Positions 56,921 through 64,000 of a stretch of 64,000 nt of DNA are shown here, piece after piece (positions within the stretch are counted from its first letter, which is position 1; the number at the start of each line of letters is the position of its first letter). The translations under genes were made by a program, and so were the position numbers. Below the pieces are notes generated by a model. The model worked only from the letters and a program-made list of their open reading frames with translations, did not search any database and had not been told where the DNA came from. Source of the stretch: Haloplanus natans DSM 17983 (GTDB taxonomy: Archaea; Halobacteriota; Halobacteria; Halobacteriales; Haloferacaceae); assembly GCF_000427685.1 (NCBI RefSeq), contig NZ_KE386573.1:1348938-1412937 (forward strand). The letters run 5' to 3'.

Positions 56921-59044
56921 ATGAGTCGTACCGAGCGGCCGCGCGGGGACTCCTCCGAATCGGGGAGTGACGCCCTCGAAGTGTCGTTTTCGGTGCTCGA
57001 AGACGGAACGGGGCTGGTCGTGTCGGATCTGATCGAGCGCAACCAGTTCCGCCTGTTCACCGACTGCCCCGTCGCCCCGACACCGGCCGATCCGGACGGA
57101 CACCAGTTCCCCATCGACGCCGCGGTGGCGGTCGATGTCGCGGCGATCACGCTCCCGACGGTCGTCTCGGTCTGTGTCAGAAACGAGGCGGGCGATATGC
57201 TCGCCGAGACTGATCACTCCGCGTACGAGGAGTTTCCGCCCGGTAGTTACAGCCTCGAACTCTGTGGGCCGATCAAGATCTACCTCCGTGTCGACGGTTC
57301 GGTGACCGTCGCTTCGGACGTGGAGCGCACCCACATCGACTTCGACGGGGCTCGCGAGGTGCGTGTGGGCGCTCGATCCCACCACGAGGGGCCGGCGGCG
57401 ACGCTCACCACGACGGCGGACCCCGTCGACGTGATGGGTGCGGTGTCGGAGTTCTCCTCGGCGCTGAAGACCACGTCGCCCGAGCGGTCGTATCCGACGC
57501 TCCGGGGCCACCCGCCGCTCGTCGAACTCGGCGATCGGTTCGAGGTGCCGGACGGTGTCGTCTCCCCGGAGACGGGCATCAGGATCGAACTCCCGCCGGA
57601 GTACGAATCGATCTACGTGGCGGCGCCGCTCGCGTACTATCTCGCGGCCGACGTGGTGCCCGGCGACCGACCGCGACTCGTGACCGACGACGGCTTCGAA
57701 CACGATCTGGATACGGTTCGCGGGTTCGAGACGGAGGTCGAACGCGTCCTCAAACAGACGTTCTTCCTCGACTGTGTGACCCGGACGGAGGGGTACTACT
57801 CGGTCGACCTCCACGAACGGGAGGCGGTCGAAGCCGACCTCGACCTGGATTTCGAGTGGCTGTACGACCAGCCGCTTCGGACGCAGGTCGAGGAGTATCT
57901 CTCCCTCCCCTTCGGGACCGTCGAGGACGAACTCCCCGAGTGGCGGATGACCTCCCACGTCGCTCCCACCCCGGAGAACGTCGAACTCCTCCCGTTCGTC
58001 ACGAACGACCTCGCGGTGGTACGGACGCCACAGGACCAGCCCGAACCGAGTTCGGAAGTGCAGACGACGGCCGCGAGCGAGTTCTTCCGCGACGCCTCCT
58101 TCACCCGGAGCGCGTCGGCGGACGCGGCGGCCCGGTCGTACGTCCAGCCGGAGGCGACGGACTCGCTCGAACAGTCATGGATCGGCGACGGCGCCCCCAT
58201 CGGCGCCAGCAAGGCGACGACCAACGCCTTCTACAACCGCCTCGACCGGACGCCCACCGACGGCGACATCGGGATCACGGTGGTCTGTAACGACCCCCGC
58301 ATGGCCGATGAACGGGACGTGGTCGACGAGGTGTACGCCTCCAGCGAGGAACTCCCCTTCGACGTGCGCGTCCACCACGACCTGACGCGGGCGGAGCTTC
58401 GCGAGGTGCTCTCCGTCGACGCCGACCTCCTCCACTACATCGGTCACATCGACGGCGAGGGATTCGAGTGTGCGGACGGCAAACTCGACGCGACGACGCT
58501 CACGACGGCCGGTCCCGACGCCTTCCTGCTCAACGCCTGCCAGTCGTACGAACAGGGGTCGGCGCTGATCGACGCGGGCGCCATCGCCGGCATCGTCACG
58601 CTGTCGGACGTGATCAACAGCGGTGCGGTCCGGATGGGGCGGATGCTCGCCCGCTTGCTCGACCGCGGCTTCACCGTCGGGAGCGCCCTCGAAGTCGCTC
58701 GCGACGACTCGATCATCGGCGACCAGTACACCGTCATCGGTGACAGTAGCCTGTCGCTCGCCCGCACGGACGGCGGCCCGCCGAACGTCTGTGTCGTCCG
58801 GCGACGCGGCGGCGACGAGTTCGAACTGGAGTGGCAGAGCCACCCCTCTACCTCCTTCGGGATGGGAAGTCTCGTGATGCCGTTTCTCGACGACGTGGAC
58901 GAACATTACCTCTGGTCCGGCGAGGCTCGGACGTTCGACTTGACCCGCGAGGAGCTACAGCAGTTCCTTTCGCTGGAGACGGTACCGGTGAAAATCGACG
59001 GTTCGCTCGTCTGGAGCGACGAACTAGACTTCTCGAAGCTCTAG
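56921..59044 (+). CDS. CHAT-domain (caspase-like) protease with novel N-terminal region
   Basis: 707 residues, no signal or membrane helix. The C-terminal ~280 residues are a CHAT peptidase: catalytic His509 in LLHYIGHIDGEGF and Cys540 in AFLLNACQSYEQG, followed by GSALIDAGAIAGIVTLSDVINS and IGDQYTVIGDSSLSLAR. CHAT proteases (relatives of caspases and separase) cut specific partner proteins, often in defence or cell-death systems. The first ~360 residues are beta-rich (VSFSVLEDGTGLVV..., PGSYSLELCGPIKIYLRVDGSVTVASD) and unlike any sensor I know. A peptide gene with five identical repeats lies tail to tail with shared CTAG stop, a likely substrate. Promoter ACAATATCC about 35-40 nt before the ATG. 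Confidence 0.88.
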   Translation: MSRTERPRGDSSESGSDALEVSFSVLEDGTGLVVSDLIERNQFRLFTDCPVAPTPADPDGHQFPIDAAVAVDVAAITLPTVVSVCVRNEAGDMLAETDHSAYEEFPPGSYSLELCGPIKIYLRVDGSVTVASDVERTHIDFDGAREVRVGARSHHEGPAATLTTTADPVDVMGAVSEFSSALKTTSPERSYPTLRGHPPLVELGDRFEVPDGVVSPETGIRIELPPEYESIYVAAPLAYYLAADVVPGDRPRLVTDDGFEHDLDTVRGFETEVERVLKQTFFLDCVTRTEGYYSVDLHEREAVEADLDLDFEWLYDQPLRTQVEEYLSLPFGTVEDELPEWRMTSHVAPTPENVELLPFVTNDLAVVRTPQDQPEPSSEVQTTAASEFFRDASFTRSASADAAARSYVQPEATDSLEQSWIGDGAPIGASKATTNAFYNRLDRTPTDGDIGITVVCNDPRMADERDVVDEVYASSEELPFDVRVHHDLTRAELREVLSVDADLLHYIGHIDGEGFECADGKLDATTLTTAGPDAFLLNACQSYEQGSALIDAGAIAGIVTLSDVINSGAVRMGRMLARLLDRGFTVGSALEVARDDSIIGDQYTVIGDSSLSLARTDGGPPNVCVVRRRGGDEFELEWQSHPSTSFGMGSLVMPFLDDVDEHYLWSGEARTFDLTREELQQFLSLETVPVKIDGSLVWSDELDFSKL

Positions 59045-59295
59045 GGACCGGAGATACCGCTGCTGTTGCCGTCGGCGGTCATGGGGCCTGAAATGCCGGA
59101 GCTGTTGCCGTCGGCGGTCATGGGGCCTGAAATGCCGGAGCTGTTGCCGTCGGCGGTCATGGGGCCGGAGATACCGCTGCTGTTGCCGTCGGCGGTCATG
59201 GGGCCGGAGATACCGCTGCTGTTGCCGTCAGCGGTGTAGGAATCCGACTGCTCTTCGAGGGCCGTTACCATTGAATCGTTGTCACGTTCGGACAT
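59041..59295 (-). CDS. Small pentarepeat peptide facing the CHAT gene (candidate protease substrate)
   Basis: An 84-residue protein: 20-residue leader MSERDNDSMVTALEEQSDSY followed by five copies of TADGNSSGISGPM (the last lacks Met). All copies are identical in amino acids, but copies 3-4 differ from 1, 2 and 5 in several synonymous codons, so the peptide sequence is held by selection. No signal peptide, Cys or hydrophobic stretch; Gly/Ser-rich and flexible. It has its own strong promoter (TATA at 59320-59334) and its TAG shares CTAG with the CHAT stop. The acidic leader plus identical cores resembles multicore precursor peptides; cleavage by the CHAT protease is the leading hypothesis. Confidence 0.8.
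   Translation of the reverse strand: MSERDNDSMVTALEEQSDSYTADGNSSGISGPMTADGNSSGISGPMTADGNSSGISGPMTADGNSSGISGPMTADGNSSGISGP
59044..59235. repeat. Five 39-bp tandem repeats
   Basis: Coding repeats of the peptide gene (four of 39 bp, one of 36 bp). On the coding strand copies 1, 2 and 5 use AGCAGCGGTATCTCC where copies 3 and 4 use AGCTCCGGCATTTCA for the same SSGIS; copies 1 and 5 also carry single synonymous differences. Confidence 0.95.
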
Positions 59296-59319
59296 TGCAA
59301 TTGGACCGTCGGGCGACAA

Positions 59320-59334
59320 CAAAATATAATTTTT
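59320..59334 (-). promoter_or_regulatory. Strong promoter of the repeat-peptide gene in an A+T-rich island
   Basis: On the minus strand AAATTATATTTTG contains a TATA element about 30 nt before the ATG at 59293-59295. The surrounding 59320-59400 is the most A+T-rich segment of the window (ATATAAT, TTAAATATAATCAATTAAAG), in contrast to its G+C-rich surroundings. Confidence 0.65.
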
Positions 59335-59450
59335 CGAGAATATCTGATATTAAATATAATCAATTAAAGCAGTTGATCACTGACATAAAATGTCGGTGAA
59401 AAAGAACCGGCGGACGGGAGCGGGATAGAGCGAAACGGCCGGCCGTCCGG

Positions 59451-60041
59451 CTACTCGTTGCGGTCCGTGTCGTCGCGTTCGAGGTCCTGATAGATCAGGG
59501 TGAGGTCGTCGCTCTCGCTGAGTCGAGCGAGTTTGTCGTCGAGTTGGGTGCGAAGGTCGGTCAGATCCGCACAGAGCTGCCGATACTCCGAGCTAGCCTC
59601 GAGCGCGTTGGACTCTTTCTCGGATTCGAGGAGTGCCTTCTTCGAGGCGAGAGAAAAGAGGCGTTTGACGCCGTCACTGTACGCGTCCCGGATTCGGAGG
59701 TTCTCGACCATCCGGACGAGTTCCTCCTCGGACACCGGCTTGACGAGGTAGTCGTCGAACGCCATGTCGACGATGTCGGTGTCGGGTTCGACGGCGGTGA
59801 CCATCGCGACCCGGCAGTCGAACCCGCGCTCGCGGATTCGGTCGAGCACTTCGTCCCCCGAGAGGTCGGGCATCCGGCGGTCGAGCAACACGACGTCCAC
59901 CTCGTCGTCGAGTTCGTCGAGCGCCGCTCGGCCGTCCTCCGCCGTCCGAACTCGGTACGAGCCGGCGAGCCACGTCCGGTAGAGATCCGACAGGTCGCGT
60001 TCATCCTCGACGACGAGGACGAGGGGGGTGTCGTCGCTCAT
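59451..60041 (-). CDS. Response regulator with HalX domain
   Basis: Start at ATG 60039-60041 (MSDDTPLVLVVEDERDLSDLYRTWL). 196 residues: receiver domain (1-120) with the acidic pocket ED near 11-12, phospho-acceptor Asp in VVLLDRRMPDLSG, Thr in VTAVEPDTD and Lys in DDYLVKPVSEEEL, followed by a C-terminal HalX domain (RDAYSDGVKRLFSLASKKALLESEKESNALEASSEYRQLCADLTDLRTQLD), a haloarchaeal coiled-coil output module. No DNA-binding domain; output is probably by protein contact with a kinase or partner. It reads away from the CHAT/peptide locus and 155 nt separate its stop from the A+T island. Confidence 0.92.
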   Translation of the reverse strand: MSDDTPLVLVVEDERDLSDLYRTWLAGSYRVRTAEDGRAALDELDDEVDVVLLDRRMPDLSGDEVLDRIRERGFDCRVAMVTAVEPDTDIVDMAFDDYLVKPVSEEELVRMVENLRIRDAYSDGVKRLFSLASKKALLESEKESNALEASSEYRQLCADLTDLRTQLDDKLARLSESDDLTLIYQDLERDDTDRNE

Positions 60042-60149
60042 GTGTACGCCCGACAAGGACTGGTGCCACTCACGGTTTCCAATGTGGGGTCGATGTATAT
60101 CAAAATACCTCTTGCGGAAGGTCGATAGACGGTCGACCCCGCCCGATTC

Positions 60150-61646
60150 CTACTCCTGCGGGCTGTAGTTCGGTGCCTCGTCCGTGATCATCACGTCGTG
60201 TGGATGGCCTTCGGTCTGGCCGGCGGCGGAGACGCGGACGAACCGCGAGCGCTCCTTGAACTCGGGAATCGTCGCCGCGCCGACGTAGCCCATCCCCGAT
60301 TTCATCCCGCCGACGAGCTGGTGGAGTTCCGAGGCGAGGGTGCCCTTGTACGGGGTGGCCGCCTCGACACCCTCGGGGACGAATCCCTCGTCCTCGTCTT
60401 CCTCTTTCAGGTAGCGGTCGCCGCCGCCCGAGCGCATCGCGCCGACCGAGCCCATGCCGCGGTACTGTTTGTACTTCTTCCCGTTCATCGTGATGACGCG
60501 ACCCGGCGCCTCCTCGGTGCCCGCGAAGTAAGAGCCGAGCATGACGGCGTCGGCGCCGGCGGCGATGGCCTTGATGGCGTCCCCGGAGTAGCGGATGCCG
60601 CCGTCGGCGATGACCGGCACGTCGTGCTGGCTGGCAACGTCCGCCACCTCGGAGACGGCGGTGATCTGGGGCATCCCCGCACCCGTGACGACGCGGGTCG
60701 TACAGATCGATCCCGGCCCGATGCCGACCTTCACGCCGTCCGCGAAGTCGACGACGGCCTCGGCGGCCTCCTGCGTGCCGACGTTGCCGACGACCACGTC
60801 CGCGTCGACCGACTCGCGGATCGCCCTGGCGCTGTCGATCACGTTTCGGTTGTGAGCGTGCGCGCAGTCGATAAAGAGCACGTCCGCGCCGGCCTCGTCG
60901 GCGGCGCGCGCGCGGTCGTCCTCGAAGGGGCCAACGGCCACGCCGACGCGGAGGGAGCCGGTGTCGTCGCGGGCGGCGTTCTCGTGTTCCCGACGCTGGA
61001 GGATTCCCTGCATCGTCACCAGGCCGACGAGGCGGTTCTCGTCGTCGACGATGGGCACCCGTTCGATCTTGTGGTCGTACATGAGTTCCAGCGCGTCACG
61101 GGCCGTGACGCCTTCGCCCGCGGTGATGACCTCGTCGGTCATCGCCTTGCGTACCTCGTCTGACTCCCCGACCTCCAGATACGGCCGGATGTCCGTCCCC
61201 GAGATGATGCCGAGCACCGTGTCGTCGTCGTCGACGACGGGGGCGCCGCTGACGCCCTCGTGTTCCATCATCTCGTCCACCTCGCGGACGGTCTGGTCCG
61301 GTTCGGCCGTCACCACGTCCTCACGCCGGATCACGAGTTCGTCCGCGCGCTTGACGCGCTCGATTTCGACGATCATCTCGTCGACGGTCATGTTGCGGTG
61401 GAGCACGCCCAGCCCCCCGTTTCGCGCCATCGCGATTGCGAGGCCGCTCTCGGTCACCGTGTCCATCGCCGCCGAGAGGACGGGAATGTTGAGCGTGACG
61501 CTCGTCGATACCCGTGTCGACACGTCGGCCTCGTCGGGTTCGACGTGGCTCTCCATCGGTCGCAAGAGTACGTCGTCGAACGTCAGCGACTCCGGTACGC
61601 GCAGTTTCTCCGAGAAAGGTCCGGCCTCGGGAACGTCGTTCGCCAT
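60150..61646 (-). CDS. guaB: IMP dehydrogenase
   Basis: Start at ATG 61644-61646 ([30 protein letters not shown]); 498 residues. TIM barrel with [13 protein letters not shown], phosphate loop and catalytic Cys in [48 protein letters not shown], mobile flap [14 protein letters not shown]; the inserted Bateman module has two CBS domains (about 105-225). Converts IMP to XMP with NAD+, the committed step of GTP synthesis. The longer upstream frame has no homology. Start ~70 nt from the ABC permease stop. Confidence 0.97.
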   Translation of the reverse strand: MANDVPEAGPFSEKLRVPESLTFDDVLLRPMESHVEPDEADVSTRVSTSVTLNIPVLSAAMDTVTESGLAIAMARNGGLGVLHRNMTVDEMIVEIERVKRADELVIRREDVVTAEPDQTVREVDEMMEHEGVSGAPVVDDDDTVLGIISGTDIRPYLEVGESDEVRKAMTDEVITAGEGVTARDALELMYDHKIERVPIVDDENRLVGLVTMQGILQRREHENAARDDTGSLRVGVAVGPFEDDRARAADEAGADVLFIDCAHAHNRNVIDSARAIRESVDADVVVGNVGTQEAAEAVVDFADGVKVGIGPGSICTTRVVTGAGMPQITAVSEVADVASQHDVPVIADGGIRYSGDAIKAIAAGADAVMLGSYFAGTEEAPGRVITMNGKKYKQYRGMGSVGAMRSGGGDRYLKEEDEDEGFVPEGVEAATPYKGTLASELHQLVGGMKSGMGYVGAATIPEFKERSRFVRVSAAGQTEGHPHDVMITDEAPNYSPQE

Positions 61647-61717
61647 GTAAACCGTCGTCTCGCCGCCGGGAAAAACGTTGCGAGACGGCGTCTGCGGGTG
61701 TGTGTCGGTCCCACGCG

Positions 61718-62952
61718 CTACTCGTACCGCAACGCGTCGATGGGGTCGACCCGCGCCGCCCGCCACGCGGGGTACAGCCCGGCGACGACGCCGACAACGA
61801 CGCCCACCACCACCGCAGTCGCCATCCACGTCGGCGCGAGCGCGAAGGTCACCTCGGCGTACCGGGTAGCGGCGTAGCCAACCGCGAGCCCGACCGGGAG
61901 CGCGAGGACCGCCCCGACGGTACCCAGCAGTCCCGATTCGACGAGAAAGAGAACGAGCACGTCACGGTTGCGCGCGCCGACGGCCTTCATCACGCCGATC
62001 TCTCGGGTCCGCTCCGTGACGCTCACGAGCATGATGTTCGCGATACCGATGGCGCCGACCACCAGCCCGATCACCGCGACGCCGGTCACGAAGCGCGTGA
62101 TCCGTTCGATGACCGACGCCACCTGCGCCACGAAGTCGCCGCTCGTCCGCGCCGTCAGCTCCGCTCCCCCCGGGAGCAACTGTCGGGCGTCGGACTCCTC
62201 ACGCAGGTACGACTCGACGGCCGTCCGCGTCGCCGCCGTCGTCGTCGGCTCGGTCACGACCGTCACCTGCGGATACGCCCGCTGGCGGACGCCGACGCTC
62301 GGGCTCTCGACGACCGTCCGGTAGAAGGGGTCGATCGGCACGTACACCCGCGACTCCTCCGCGAAACTGCTGACGGGCAACTCCCCTCTGGTTCCGTTGA
62401 CGATTCCCACGACGGTGAGCTCGGCCGTCCGGTTCTCGGCCAGCGAGAGCGTCAGGCTGTCGCCGACGGTGACGTTCTCCTCGAACGACTCCGCCGCCCG
62501 CTCGTTGAGAACGACCTCGTTCGTTCCCGAGCGAAACCCACGGCCCGCGACTATCTTCCCCGCCTCGAACGTCTCGGGGGTCGTCGCCGTCACTCGCTGG
62601 CGAGCGATGGTGTCGCCTCCATGGGTCAACGAGTTGGCGTCGACGGTCCCCCGCGGGACGACGGTTATCACCCCCGCGAGCGACTCGAGTTCGGACACGT
62701 CCCGCTCCGTGAACACGGGCTGGATCACCCGGTCGAACCCCTCGTCGTCCTCGGGTGTCGCGAAGGCGTAGACGTTGTCGGCGTTCGACCCCTCGATGTC
62801 GCTGATCACTTCGGTCTTTACGCTCGCGCCGAAGGTGGCGAAGACGATGACCGACGCGATGCCGATGACGAGGCCGACGACCGTCAGCGTCGACCGCAGT
62901 TTGTGGCTCCGGATCGACCGGAGCGCGATCCGAACCGCCTCGGAGAGGTCCA

Positions 62953-62956
<4 letters not shown>
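61718..62956 (-). CDS. MacB/FtsX-type ABC transporter permease
   Basis: A 412-residue permease with one N-terminal helix (SHKLRSTLTVVGLVIGIASVIVFATFG), a large outer MacB_PCD domain (~55-280) and three C-terminal helices including GAIGIANIMLVSVTERTREIGVMKAVGARNRDVLVLFLVES, the FtsX signature. Pairs with the ATPase encoded by the overlapping gene (62953-62956 ATGA). Type VII mechanotransmission exporters act on lipoproteins or peptides; substrate unknown, and the LolA-like gene next door may be functionally linked. Confidence 0.94.
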
Positions 62957-63672
<716 letters not shown>

Positions 63673-63794
63673 CGCTCCCCGTTTGGACGGGACGCTTATG
63701 AGTCGTGCGCCCGGTGCCGGCCGAGCGCGTTACTCGACTATGCGTGGCCCGTCTCCCGCGGAAGCTTCTTTGGAACCCGCCCGTAATGGGGGCC

Positions 63795-64000
63795 ATGCAA
63801 CCGACATCCGGCGGCGTGCGTCGGACGACGCTCGTGGCCGTCACGGTAGCCGCGCTCGTGGCCGTGGCCGTCGCCGGCGCCGCGATAACCTCCGGCCAGT
63901 CCTCCCAACCGTCCGCCGACGCGGTGCTCGACGATACGCGCGACCGGTACGCGGACGCCGAGAGCCTCGTGACGACTGCGGACGTGACCGTCGGCAACGA
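63795..64000 (+). CDS. LolA-like secreted lipoprotein-carrier protein, N-terminal part (runs off the right edge)
   Basis: From ATG 63795 (or 63786, MGAMQPTSGG) the frame encodes a signal/anchor helix (TTLVAVTVAALVAVAVAGAAITS) and then SADAVLDDTRDRYADAESLVTTADVTVGN, the start of the haloarchaeal outer-membrane-lipoprotein-carrier-like (LolA/DUF2092) family. The rest is outside the window. Divergent from the MacB-type ABC transporter, with which it could share a lipoprotein-handling role. Confidence 0.7.
   Translation, partial: MQPTSGGVRRTTLVAVTVAALVAVAVAGAAITSGQSSQPSADAVLDDTRDRYADAESLVTTADVTVGN

Noticed and set aside
59044-59235. Possible CRISPR or simple minisatellite without coding role
   Set aside because: No spacers, and synonymous differences with identical amino acids show that the coding sequence is selected.
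60150-61829. GuaB with a 61-residue N-terminal extension
   Set aside because: The extension is Arg/Gly-rich and without homology; [15 protein letters not shown] at 61646 is the normal archaeal start.

Overview
The window is chromosomal DNA of a halophilic archaeon (class Halobacteria). The evidence is high G+C, strongly acidic Asp/Glu-rich predicted proteins, leaderless genes with TATA boxes about 26 nt before the start codon, a HalX response regulator, halocyanins, archaeal-type rps15/pcc1/rps3ae genes, haloarchaeal TnpB elements and Tat-type lipoprotein signals. I cannot name the genus from this sequence.

Layout. 1-4248: one end of an element integrated at the 3' end of a tRNA-Glu(UUC) gene. 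It carries a partial gene, a Cys-rich small protein, a HUH-type Rep, an HTH protein, a 0.7-kb gene-poor stretch with inverted repeats, and a tyrosine integrase coupled to a repeat-containing 60-aa protein. 4379-13865: a sensor kinase, a lipoprotein, a PQQ-propeller remnant, AIM24, the copper ATPase CopA, a gamma-carbonic-anhydrase-like protein and an acyl-CoA ligase. 14247-15665: an IS1341-type TnpB element with its right-end guide-RNA region; a second copy of that RNA region without tnpB lies at 8206-8340. 15662-19875: cupin/TrkA-C/K+ antiporter operon, a frameshifted SIMPL lipoprotein, CoaD and Usp. 19978-21617: a patch of decay (two truncated transporter genes abutting tail to tail, a DUF211 stub) next to tRNA-Ala(GGC). 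21851-24338: the overlapping operon rps15-recJ-like-pcc1-rps3ae. 24397-36685: sensor kinase and halocyanin, archaetidylserine synthase, acyl-CoA dehydrogenase, nitrilase, a RIO-like kinase, a large six-repeat halocyanin protein, and a disrupted mscS. 36800-46691: small enzymes, CspA, FeS-type photolyase, a SCO1/CcdA/TlpA/DsbA thiol-redox operon, thioredoxins, transporter and sugar kinase. 46724-54287: a six-gene MoxR/DUF58/VWA operon. 54444-63672: Lrp regulator and aminotransferase, a DUF7504-like protein, a CHAT protease facing a small peptide gene made of five identical 13-residue repeats, a HalX response regulator, GuaB and a MacB-like ABC exporter. A LolA-like lipoprotein gene starts at the right edge.

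Main points of interest. (1) The CHAT protease (56921-59044) and the convergent TADGNSSGISGPM repeat peptide (59041-59295) share their stop codons and look like a protease/substrate or multicore-precursor pair. (2) An ~80-bp palindromic repeat occurs at least seven times in clear form, and in five places its end supplies the stop codon of the neighbouring gene. (3) TTTTAGG-N4-CCTAAAA operators, resembling iron-dependent (DtxR-like) boxes, sit at the start codons of both a sensor kinase and the six-repeat halocyanin protein. (4) The tnpB-less guide-RNA copy keeps the same stems by compensatory changes. (5) A clean 43-nt double-hairpin insertion disrupts mscS; removing it restores the frame exactly. 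All functional statements are inferences from sequence; nothing was searched against databases.
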